This document shows positions 8,675 through 15,961 of a stretch of DNA of 33,892 nucleotides, piece by piece. Made by a program: the position numbers and the translations under genes. The notes under the pieces are model-generated. The model had not been told where the DNA came from and did no database searches. It saw only the letters and a list, made by a program, of their open reading frames with translations. Each line of letters begins with the position of its first letter. Positions within the stretch are counted from its first letter, which is position 1. The stretch is from Mucilaginibacter sp. UBA4741 (lineage in GTDB: Bacteria > Bacteroidota > Bacteroidia > Sphingobacteriales > Sphingobacteriaceae): assembly GCA_002403905.1 (NCBI GenBank), contig DHIR01000139.1, positions 1-33,892 of the forward strand, written 5' to 3'.

Positions 8675-8684
8675 CTATCCAATA
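8666..8684. promoter_or_regulatory. Candidate operator palindrome at the GH35 promoter
   Basis: TATTGGA and TCCAATA form a perfect 7-bp inverted repeat around a 5-bp centre (AACTA). The site covers the candidate -33 element of the GH35 promoter, the place where a dimeric repressor would block RNA polymerase. No regulator gene is adjacent. Confidence 0.5.
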
Positions 8685-8752
8685 TTATCATTGTGCTTAG
8701 TTATATTGGCTATATAGAACTATATGGCTTATGATACGATGCATCTTGCACG

Positions 8753-8776
8753 GCACGTTAGCCCGGACTAACGTGC
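8753..8776. other. Intergenic hairpin (REP-like)
   Basis: GCACGTTAG and CTAACGTGC form a perfect 9-bp stem with a 6-base loop (CCCGGA). It lies upstream of the GH35 gene and past the end of the synthase gene. There is no T-run. It shares the 10-mer CCGGACTAAC with the hairpin at 33633-33658, suggesting a dispersed palindrome family. Confidence 0.55.
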
Positions 8777-8811
8777 ATATTGATAATCATGCTAACTGCC
8801 AACTAACAAAT

Positions 8812-11800
8812 CTACTTCCTCACCACCGCCTTAACATTACCTGTACGCTTTAATACACCCCATGCGTTTAATTCGCCTTTCATGGCTTTGCGTAATGCTT
8901 TAAACAGTATGTAGTACATTAACTGGCGCCATATAAAACGCTGCGGAATGATGTAGACCAGTTTCTTGTAATCTTCTTTTTCCATCCAAAAAGCCAGGAT
9001 GCCTACGATGAAGTCTATCAGTACAAAGACGACGTAGTAGGTAATGATCTTGCCCGGCTTATCGCCAAACAGGCCTATGATCATAAACAGATCCGCCAGT
9101 GGCGAGAACAGCGGCAGAATGATCTGGAATATCAGGATATTAGGCATACCCACCATCCCAAAGAATTTATATTTTTTGTTGAACAGCGCGCTACGGTTTT
9201 TCCAGAAACTTTGTATAACGCCAAAACTCCAGCGGAAACGTTGTTTCAGCAATGCGTTTAATGTCTCAGGTGCTTCGGTGTAAGCTATGGCCTCGGCGCA
9301 ATTTTTTATGATATAGCCTTTTTTAAGGATGCGCATAGTTAGATCGCAATCCTCGGCCAGCGTATCGGTAGTAAAGCCACCGGCCTGGAACACTGCCGAC
9401 TTACGGAACGCCCCAATAGCGCCCGGCACTACGGTTATACTATTGATCAGATCGAACGCGCGCCTGTCCATATTTTGGGAGGTGATATATTCTATTGACT
9501 GCCATGTGGTAATAATGTTGGTATCATTACCAACTTTAACGGTGCCTGCTACCGCGCCAATTTCGTCATCGGTAAAATAGGTCATTAAATGATAAATGGC
9601 ATCATTTTTTAACTGGGTATCGGCATCAATACAAACCACAAAATCATGGCTTGCATGGGTAATACCAAAATTTAATGCAGATGCTTTACCGCCGTTAGGC
9701 TTGGTTAAAACCATTACGCGCGGGTTATCGCCATAAGCGGCATAAACCATATCATAAGTTTTGTCTTTCGACCCATCATCAACAAATATGATCTCGAAGT
9801 GCTGGTACTCTGTCTTTAATAAACTTTGTATAGTTTTTATTACAGTGATCTCTTCATTATAGGCAGGCACAATTATACTTACGGGCTGCAGCTTCTTTTT
9901 CTCGACCCTTATGCGGTATTTGGCAAAGCTTTTGCCTTCGGTATATTGCCTTAGTGCTAAAATGCCTATCAATACAATACGCCCAATAGCCAGGAAAATA
10001 GCCGTCAAAAACAGGTATAACAAGAACCAGTTGCCGTAAAAATAGCCTACTATAAACACATCATATAATGACCCCATAATGCCACCCTCATGTTTTACCG
10101 GGGGCATCAGGTCGTCTTTGGTTTTGTCTAAAATATCGGCAATGGTGGTAAACTGGTAGCCGTGGGTTTTAAAGAAATGTATAATTTCCGGCAGCGCCTT
10201 TACGGTTTCCTCGCGGGTATCGCCGCCGGCATCATGCAGTAACAGCATTGAGCCGTTATTAGCCTGCCGTATGGTACGGGCAACAATACTGTCTTTGGTA
10301 ACGCCCGGCTGCCAGTCCCACGGGTCTATAGATTCGCCAATGTTGATATAGTTTTGTTTGCGGCTTTCGGCCACGGGTATAACCTCTGCCAGGGTTTGCG
10401 GTTCGGCATCGGCATTAAAAGGCGGGCGAAACAGGATAGTACTATGCCCGGTAACAGATTCAATAAGCTTACGGGTAGCGTTTAGCTCCAGGTTCACACG
10501 CTCAATACTTACGGTTGATATATCAGGGTGGAAGAACGTGTGGTTGCCAATTTCAAATCCTTCTTCATACTCACGGCGAAGAATCTGCATGTTTTTTTCG
10601 CCCATTGATCCTACGACAAAAAATGTCGCCGGAACTTTTTCGCGTTTTAAAATATCCAGTATGCGTGGCGTAAAATCAGGATCGGGCCCATCATCAAACG
10701 TTAACACTATTTTACCCGGTTTATAACCATACTTACGGATAACATATTTAGTGGGCAATGTGATATAGTTTTGGCCGGTTATAACATAATTAACCGTATC
10801 CAGCTTAACGTCTATCTGGCCCCTAACCGGTGTGGTAATCAGGTCGAGCACCTCGCCGTCGCCTTCGTAGTTTATCTTGTTATTTAAACCAACGTATGTT
10901 AAGCGCTTAACATCAACGCCTGTTTTCCTTAAAGAATCAATAGCCAGGTTTTTCTGGAAGAAGCTCCACATCCGCGGGTCCTCGCCACCGAGCCGCCATA
11001 GTGCAACACCGCCGACATCCCAATCATCAGCCATGCGGATAATGTTGAAATTTGTGGCAGCATCTGTAAAAACAACAGTGTGGTTTAAATCATCCTGTCC
11101 CTTATAATTGTAATGAAGGTTGGCTGATACCGGGTCATATATTATTTTACTCTTTTTTTCGTGCGCGGTACTAATGGCGGTTTGGTAGCCAATGGGTTTA
11201 CCTACGCTGTTTTCGGGCCAGTCAACCCCGCCGCCAAATACGGTTAAAATAACTTTTTCGCTGGGTATGCGCGAACATACTTCATCCAATATTTGCTCTA
11301 CCCAGTGCTGGTTTGATATGTCGCCTGCGTTACTATCCTCTGTATGCTGGTTAATGGCCATAACAAACAAATAGTCGTTAACATGCTGCAGGCGCTCCAG
11401 GTTAAACTCCTCATCATCCGGAATAACGTTTTGGGTTACCAAAAAACCAATAGGGTGCAGGGTATTATATAGCTCCTGCTCAAACTTAATATAGTTGGGC
11501 TCGTTGCGGTTTTTTATATTGTCGAAATCAAGGTTAACGCCTTGAAACTTATACTTATTTAGCTGATTAACAATGCTGTTTATAAAAGTGGTACGCAGCT
11601 TTTTACTTTTAATAATGCGCTCAACATCCTTGGTGTCAAAATCACCGGTTGCATTGTTGTAATTAACGTAGTTGGTGATGGTTACCAGTACCGGCTTTTT
11701 ATATTTTTTGTTTAGATTAACAAGGCCGGTATCAATTCTGGCTTGTATGGTATCGGCGTTGGGTTTAATAATAAAGCCTTCGCTTACTATCATATCCAGC

Positions 11801-12174
11801 CGGGCGATATGTTCAACCAGCGAGTTGTAAGCCTGAGCTTCCCATGCGCGGTAAAAGCCGGCATTTATACGATCTTTATTATTAGGGTGTTTTATGCGAT
11901 ACAAACTGCGGGTGCGTTCCAGCTTTTGTATCTGGTCTTTATCTATTTTAAAATTTTTAAACTGTTTAGATGCCTTTAGCTGTTCAAGCTCTTCTTTACT
12001 GAGTTTTTTTGGCGCCGGATTTAAATTTGGCAGGTTTGGATATTGCTGCGAAGTAATGGTAATGACCGAGCCTACCACGCTGCAGATCAAAACAATTAAT
12101 AGTACACGGCTAAGCCATTTAAAACGGTTCCATCTACCTGGGGTATCAGCTTGAAAAACCTGCTTGTCGGCCAT
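8812..12174 (-). CDS. Trimodular membrane protein: GH18-like domain, polysaccharide deacetylase (CE4), processive GT2 synthase
   Basis: The 1120-residue protein joins three enzyme modules. After one N-terminal membrane segment (residues about 22-42), residues 100-410 form a GH18-like barrel ending with GGVALWRLGGEDPRMW. Residues 487-685 form a NodB/CE4 deacetylase with TFDDGPD (Asp494/495), NHTFFHPD (His545, His549), RPPF (583-586) and LLLHD (647-648). Two membrane segments (704-740) lead to a GT2 synthase domain: VDDGS (799), DAD (850-852), LAEDCDLT (939-946) and QRFRW (978-982), followed by several membrane spans. It probably polymerises a beta-linked N-acetylhexosamine chain and deacetylates or trims it on export, like PgaB plus PgaC of the poly-GlcNAc system in one chain. 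The GH18 motif at 211-218 reads QGVNLDFD, with Asp where the catalytic Glu is usual. Confidence 0.88.
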   Translation of the reverse strand: MADKQVFQADTPGRWNRFKWLSRVLLIVLICSVVGSVITITSQQYPNLPNLNPAPKKLSKEELEQLKASKQFKNFKIDKDQIQKLERTRSLYRIKHPNNKDRINAGFYRAWEAQAYNSLVEHIARLDMIVSEGFIIKPNADTIQARIDTGLVNLNKKYKKPVLVTITNYVNYNNATGDFDTKDVERIIKSKKLRTTFINSIVNQLNKYKFQGVNLDFDNIKNRNEPNYIKFEQELYNTLHPIGFLVTQNVIPDDEEFNLERLQHVNDYLFVMAINQHTEDSNAGDISNQHWVEQILDEVCSRIPSEKVILTVFGGGVDWPENSVGKPIGYQTAISTAHEKKSKIIYDPVSANLHYNYKGQDDLNHTVVFTDAATNFNIIRMADDWDVGGVALWRLGGEDPRMWSFFQKNLAIDSLRKTGVDVKRLTYVGLNNKINYEGDGEVLDLITTPVRGQIDVKLDTVNYVITGQNYITLPTKYVIRKYGYKPGKIVLTFDDGPDPDFTPRILDILKREKVPATFFVVGSMGEKNMQILRREYEEGFEIGNHTFFHPDISTVSIERVNLELNATRKLIESVTGHSTILFRPPFNADAEPQTLAEVIPVAESRKQNYINIGESIDPWDWQPGVTKDSIVARTIRQANNGSMLLLHDAGGDTREETVKALPEIIHFFKTHGYQFTTIADILDKTKDDLMPPVKHEGGIMGSLYDVFIVGYFYGNWFLLYLFLTAIFLAIGRIVLIGILALRQYTEGKSFAKYRIRVEKKKLQPVSIIVPAYNEEITVIKTIQSLLKTEYQHFEIIFVDDGSKDKTYDMVYAAYGDNPRVMVLTKPNGGKASALNFGITHASHDFVVCIDADTQLKNDAIYHLMTYFTDDEIGAVAGTVKVGNDTNIITTWQSIEYITSQNMDRRAFDLINSITVVPGAIGAFRKSAVFQAGGFTTDTLAEDCDLTMRILKKGYIIKNCAEAIAYTEAPETLNALLKQRFRWSFGVIQSFWKNRSALFNKKYKFFGMVGMPNILIFQIILPLFSPLADLFMIIGLFGDKPGKIITYYVVFVLIDFIVGILAFWMEKEDYKKLVYIIPQRFIWRQLMYYILFKALRKAMKGELNAWGVLKRTGNVKAVVRK

Positions 12175-12214
12175 TAATTAGTAAAGATTTAAGTAGAATG
12201 TATTTAGGTTGGTA

Positions 12215-12376
12215 CTATTTAAAGTTTTTATCAGTGTCGATGTTTGAAAAATCAACGCCGCATTTGCAGTTCTCGCCGCAGCCTTTTTTAGCAAATAAAT
12301 TTCTATACATCAGCCTGCCGATGTAAAATACAGCCGCTGCAAATATGATCAAGATTAGTATTGCCTGTATATTCAT
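12215..12376 (-). CDS. Small Cys-rich membrane protein, FeoB-associated type
   Basis: This 53-residue peptide starts at the ATG whose complement is 12374-12376. It has one N-terminal membrane helix (residues about 4-22) and a short cytoplasmic tail with three cysteines in KKGCGENCKCG. That pattern resembles the FeoB-associated Cys-rich membrane proteins. No feoA or feoB gene is in the window, so a link to iron uptake is only by family resemblance. The frame stays open upstream to 12424, but that extra stretch has no family look and adds a poor start. It lies 40 bases before the trimodular synthase on the same strand and could be co-transcribed with it. Confidence 0.7.
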   Translation of the reverse strand: MNIQAILILIIFAAAVFYIGRLMYRNLFAKKGCGENCKCGVDFSNIDTDKNFK

Positions 12377-12381
12377 GGTCA

Positions 12382-12389
12382 CAAAATTA
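12382..12389 (-). promoter_or_regulatory. Candidate -7 box close to the small Cys-rich gene
   Basis: TAATTTTG on the minus strand is a full match to TAnnTTTG and lies only five bases before the chosen ATG. If used, the mRNA would have almost no leader. Confidence 0.35.
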
Positions 12390-12517
12390 ATACATTTTAT
12401 TAAGAAACGTATATTAAGTAACACCTGATACTGAACTTATGTTTTTTTACTTTAAAATGGAACTCGGCTGCATCAGGTATTTTGGATTGTTAGGTATAAT
12501 TTTTGTAAATTAGCTTT

Positions 12518-12731
12518 ATGAAAACAACAGAACTAGTTGAACTAATAGAAAACCTGCCTGCCGATAAAAAAAAAGGTGATGGAGGATCTGGTATCTGCTT
12601 TGGTTTCAGATATTGGACTTCCTTCTGCGGATGAAAAAACAAGAATGAAGTTTGGAGAACTAAAAGGCTTTGTAACTTACATCGCCGATGATTTTGACGA
12701 GCCATTAGAAGATTTTAAAGATTATATGTAA
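12518..12731 (+). pseudogene. Frameshifted antitoxin gene (DUF2281-like)
   Basis: From ATG 12518 the frame reads MKTTELVELIENLPADKKK and then runs through unrelated residues to an early TGA. The following frame, continuous with the A-run, reads VMEDLVSALVSDIG and ends FVTYIADDFDEPLEDFKDYM at TAA 12729-12731. That ending is the hallmark of DUF2281-type antitoxins. Removing one A from the run of nine at 12566-12574 restores a 70-residue protein of normal family length. The gene ends two bases before the PIN-domain toxin gene, the standard antitoxin-toxin order. It is either a real frameshift, a homopolymer sequencing error, or a slippage site. Confidence 0.82.
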
Positions 12732-12733
12732 TC

Positions 12734-13117
12734 ATGCGTATTATAATTGACACGCATGTATTGATCTGGTATTTAAATGGTGATGAGGATTTGCCCGTAC
12801 ATCTTATTAAAATCATTGAAGATCCAAATAACATTATTGTAATAAGCGTAGTAAGCTTGTGGGAACTTACCATAAAGATCAGTTCAAAAAAACTAGAAAT
12901 AGATATTTCACTTAGCCAAATTCAACAATACATAAAAAGCAAAGATGTTGAATTGCTCGATATTCAGTTTGACTCTTTTGTGTCATTATTAGATTTGCCC
13001 TATCATCACCGAGACCCTTTTGGCAGGATGTTAATAGCACAGGCAATTTCACAAAATCTGCCAATAATTTCTGCCGACCGTCATTTCCAATCCTATCCCA
13101 TAAATGTAATCTGGTAG
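12734..13117 (+). CDS. PIN-domain toxin (VapC-like), probably active-site defective
   Basis: The 127-residue protein is full length for the PIN family of toxin ribonucleases. Asp6 (IIIDTHVLIWYL), Glu44 (VVSLWELTIK) and Asp115 (IISADRHF) are three of the four usual metal-binding acids. The fourth motif, in relatives commonly HHRDPFDRLLIAQA, here reads HHRDPFGRMLIAQA, so Gly97 (codon GGC 13022-13024) replaces the expected Asp. A single A-to-G change from GAC would explain it. The toxin would normally cleave RNA and be held by the antitoxin encoded just upstream. With that gene frameshifted and this residue lost, the pair looks inactive. The start ATG lies two bases after the antitoxin stop. Confidence 0.88.
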   Translation: MRIIIDTHVLIWYLNGDEDLPVHLIKIIEDPNNIIVISVVSLWELTIKISSKKLEIDISLSQIQQYIKSKDVELLDIQFDSFVSLLDLPYHHRDPFGRMLIAQAISQNLPIISADRHFQSYPINVIW

Positions 13118-13156
13118 TTAAATTTGCATTACCCTATCACTTAATCCCTTTATATC

Positions 13157-13187
13157 TTTAAAAATCCATATATTAACCTTACCTTTG
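13157..13187 (+). promoter_or_regulatory. Candidate typA promoter
   Basis: TACCTTTG (13180-13187) is a full match to the Bacteroidota -7 box TAnnTTTG. TTTA (13157-13160), 19 bases upstream, is a near match to the -33 TTTG. The ATG of typA follows 22 bases after the -7 box. Confidence 0.6.
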
Positions 13188-13209
13188 CGCCAAATTTTAA
13201 AGGCATTTC

Positions 13210-15018
13210 ATGCAAAAAATAAGAAACATCGCGATTATCGCACACGTTGACCACGGCAAGACTACTTTGGTTGATAAAATTCTGCACAGTTGTGCAATCT
13301 TCCGCGAAGGCCAGGAAACTGGTGAGCTGATACTTGATAATAATGACCTGGAACGTGAGCGTGGTATCACCATCGTATCAAAAAACGTTTCGGTAATGTA
13401 TAAAGATGTTAAGATCAACATTATTGATACCCCTGGCCACGCCGACTTTGGCGGCGAGGTTGAGCGTGTATTAAAAATGGCCGATGGTGTTTTAATACTT
13501 TGCGATGCTTTTGAAGGCGCTATGCCCCAAACTCGTTTTGTAACACAAAAAGCGTTGGCCTTAGGCTTAAAACCTATTGTTGTTGTAAACAAGGTTGATA
13601 AAGTGAACTGCCGCCCCGAAGAAGTTTATGAGCAAATTTTCGAGTTGTTCTTTAACTTAGAGGCTACAGAAGATCAGTTGGATTTCCCGGTAATTTACGG
13701 TTCGTCAAAACAAGGATGGATGAGTACCGATTACAAAAAGCCAACCGAAGATATTTTCCCGTTGATGGACGCTATTTTGGCAAACATACCGCCGGCACCT
13801 GTTAATGAAGGTACTTTGCAAATGCAGATCACATCGTTAGATTATTCGTCTTTCGTAGGTCGTATTGCTATTGGCCGTGTTGCCCGTGGTACTATCAAAG
13901 AAAACCAGGCGGTATCATTGGTAAAACGCGATGGTACTATCCAAAAAACAAGAATAAAAGAACTATATACATTTGAAGGCTTAGGTAAGGTTAAAGCTAC
14001 CGAAGTTAGCGCAGGTGATATTTGCGCGGTTGTAGGTATTGAAGGTTTTGATATTGGCGATACCATTGCCGATTTTGATAAACCGGAGCAATTGGAGGTA
14101 ATCCATATCGATGAGCCTACCATGAACATGTTGTTCACCATTAACACTTCGCCATTTTTTGGTAAAGAGGGTAAATTTGTAACATCACGTCACTTACGTG
14201 ACAGGTTGTACAAAGAGATGGAGAAAAACCTGGCGTTAAAGGTTATTGAAACCGAATCGCCTGATTCATACCTGGTTTATGGCCGTGGTATCCTTCACTT
14301 ATCAGTATTGATCGAAACCATGCGTCGCGAAGGATATGAGTTACAAGTGGGCCAGCCACAAGTAATTGTTAAAGAAATTGACGGTGTAAAATGCGAGCCG
14401 GTAGAAACATTGATCGTTGATGTACCGGGCGAAGTTGCAGGTAAAGTTATTGAGTTGGTAACACAACGTAAAGGCGACCTGTTAATAATGGAGCCAAAAG
14501 GCGATTTACAACACTTAGAGTTTGATATCCCTGCGCGTGGTATTATAGGTTTGCGTAACAACGTATTAACCGCTACCGGTGGCGAGGCTATTATGGCTCA
14601 CCGTTTTAAAGCTTATGAGCCATGGAAGGGTGTTATCCCGGGCCGCTCAAACGGTGTATTGGTATCAATGGATACCGGTAAAACTACCGCTTTCGCTATT
14701 GATAAATTACAGGATCGTGGTCGTTTCCACATTGATCCGGGAGTTGATGTTTACGAAGGACAAGTATTAGGCGAGCATATCCGCGATAACGATTTGGTTA
14801 TTAACTTAACTAAAGGCAAACAGTTAACCAACATGCGTGCATCTGGTAGCGATACCAACGTGCGTATAGCGCCTGCTATAAAATTCTCTTTAGAAGAATC
14901 AATGGAATACATACAGGCTGATGAATACATTGAGGTTACCCCTCAAAGCATTCGTATGCGTAAAATATATTTGAATGAAAACGACCGTAGAATTAACGCT
15001 AAGAAGTTTCAGTCATAA
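13210..15018 (+). CDS. typA: Ribosome-associated translational GTPase TypA/BipA
   Basis: The 602-residue protein has all GTPase signatures: AHVDHGKTT (residues 11-19), RERGITI, DTPGHADFGGEVERVL and NKVDK. The EF-G-like domains II, III and V follow, and the TypA-specific C-terminal domain includes GRGILHLSVLIETMRREGYE, GRSNGVLVSMDTGKTTAFAI and LTNMRASGSD. Length is typical. TypA binds the 70S ribosome and supports ribosome assembly and growth under stress such as cold. It appears to be a single-gene unit, with a candidate promoter just upstream and a terminator hairpin after the stop. No unusual residues were noticed. Confidence 0.97.
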   Translation: MQKIRNIAIIAHVDHGKTTLVDKILHSCAIFREGQETGELILDNNDLERERGITIVSKNVSVMYKDVKINIIDTPGHADFGGEVERVLKMADGVLILCDAFEGAMPQTRFVTQKALALGLKPIVVVNKVDKVNCRPEEVYEQIFELFFNLEATEDQLDFPVIYGSSKQGWMSTDYKKPTEDIFPLMDAILANIPPAPVNEGTLQMQITSLDYSSFVGRIAIGRVARGTIKENQAVSLVKRDGTIQKTRIKELYTFEGLGKVKATEVSAGDICAVVGIEGFDIGDTIADFDKPEQLEVIHIDEPTMNMLFTINTSPFFGKEGKFVTSRHLRDRLYKEMEKNLALKVIETESPDSYLVYGRGILHLSVLIETMRREGYELQVGQPQVIVKEIDGVKCEPVETLIVDVPGEVAGKVIELVTQRKGDLLIMEPKGDLQHLEFDIPARGIIGLRNNVLTATGGEAIMAHRFKAYEPWKGVIPGRSNGVLVSMDTGKTTAFAIDKLQDRGRFHIDPGVDVYEGQVLGEHIRDNDLVINLTKGKQLTNMRASGSDTNVRIAPAIKFSLEESMEYIQADEYIEVTPQSIRMRKIYLNENDRRINAKKFQS

Positions 15019-15041
15019 TAGCTTAATAAGCTAATTGTTAT

Positions 15042-15073
15042 TAAAAGAGCCGCAATATTGTGGCTCTTTTTTT
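15042..15073 (+). terminator. Intrinsic terminator of typA
   Basis: AAAAGAGCC (15043-15051) pairs with GGCTCTTTT (15062-15070), with further inner pairing, and a run of T follows to 15073. It starts 24 bases past the typA stop. Confidence 0.9.
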
Positions 15074-15108
15074 GTTTAGGTATTACCAGTATATTTACGG
15101 TTGATAGT

Positions 15109-15888
15109 ATGATGAAAAGATATCTCCATATAGGTTGTGTTTTGCTGGCAGGGTTATATATCACTGCCTGTAAGAAAGAGGTAAAGTCAACCGATATTTG
15201 CCTGCACGACTCATCTATTGATTATTTGAAACGTTGGGGAATTTTAACCACCCAAACAGATGTTTTCGAAACAAATGGAGCTGTTAAAAGCCGTAATATT
15301 ACCTACCCAAACGGATATTTCCAGATCAACAGTGATTTTACCTATAATTTATTTAGTGATGATGCGCCTGTAAACGGTAAATGGAACATCAATAAAAGTT
15401 GTGATTTTGTGCTTAATCCAAACACTGCTAAAGAACGCCGGTTTTCTGTTATCCAGTTGTCTGATGATTCATTAACACTGCGACAAACCTCTGGACTTAC
15501 ATCTGTTACACAACGCTATACGGCATTTAAATGCCCCAGTTTAGCCAGTTTAGGGTTTAGATGGGATAATGCTTTTACGCTGCAGGCTCCGTATAGTATT
15601 GATACTGTTTTTAAAGAAATACGCTCAAATCAGTCTGGCTATTTTAAATTAAATATCAACGCCAGTTATAATCTTATTTTAGGTGCATTTAATGGGATGC
15701 CGCCGCCGCCACAGGCAACCGGTACATGGGGAATTGCCCAACCCGGCTGCCTGCTTGTGCTGGATAAAAATAAGACGAATGAAAGATCGTATGAAGTACA
15801 GAAACTAACGGCCGACTCGCTTGTGATTTGGCGAAAAGATACTGTTGTTAAGCAAAATTTTTTACAGCATTTTTTTAAGCATAAGTAA
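15109..15888 (+). CDS. Lipoprotein with two internal lipocalin-like repeats
   Basis: I chose ATG 15109 (or the adjacent ATG 15112), because from there the protein opens with a lipoprotein signal, GLYITAC, giving lipidation at Cys21 in a 259-residue protein. An upstream ATG at 15058 lies inside the typA terminator and is unlikely. The mature part contains two copies of one pattern: GYFQINSDFTYNLF...GKWNI...KERRFSVIQLSDDSLTLRQ (bases 15313-15486) and GYFKLNINASYNLI...GTWGI...NERSYEVQKLTADSLVIWR (15637-15837). This resembles the small lipocalin-like domains of Bacteroidota lipoproteins. No ligand or enzyme function can be named. It lies between typA and the glycan cluster with no evident operon partner. 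Confidence 0.8.
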   Translation: MMKRYLHIGCVLLAGLYITACKKEVKSTDICLHDSSIDYLKRWGILTTQTDVFETNGAVKSRNITYPNGYFQINSDFTYNLFSDDAPVNGKWNINKSCDFVLNPNTAKERRFSVIQLSDDSLTLRQTSGLTSVTQRYTAFKCPSLASLGFRWDNAFTLQAPYSIDTVFKEIRSNQSGYFKLNINASYNLILGAFNGMPPPPQATGTWGIAQPGCLLVLDKNKTNERSYEVQKLTADSLVIWRKDTVVKQNFLQHFFKHK

Positions 15889-15961
15889 TACCTTGCTTAA
15901 TAATAAACAGCCAATAACCAAGTTATTTTAATAACCTGCATAAAAGCCTTAAATTAGCCGG

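Noticed and set aside
6541..8805. The GH35 gene as cargo of a transposon
   Set aside because: The 12-bp inverted ends belong to a loose heptamer array, no transposase is present, and the gene has its own promoter and terminator.
12377..12424. A longer N-terminus for the small Cys-rich membrane protein
   Set aside because: The extra 16 residues do not fit the family pattern, and a good membrane-helix start follows at the later ATG.
12423..12478. Inverted repeat ACCTGAT/ATCAGGT upstream of the toxin-antitoxin genes as an operator
   Set aside because: The 7-bp arms are 42 bases apart with no clear promoter relation; chance is a sufficient explanation.
13197..14561. Long open frames opposite typA
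   Set aside because: They mirror the codon bias of a highly conserved gene and show no domain of their own.
15058..15108. An earlier ATG for the repeat lipoprotein
   Set aside because: It lies inside the typA terminator, and using it would place the lipoprotein signal internally.
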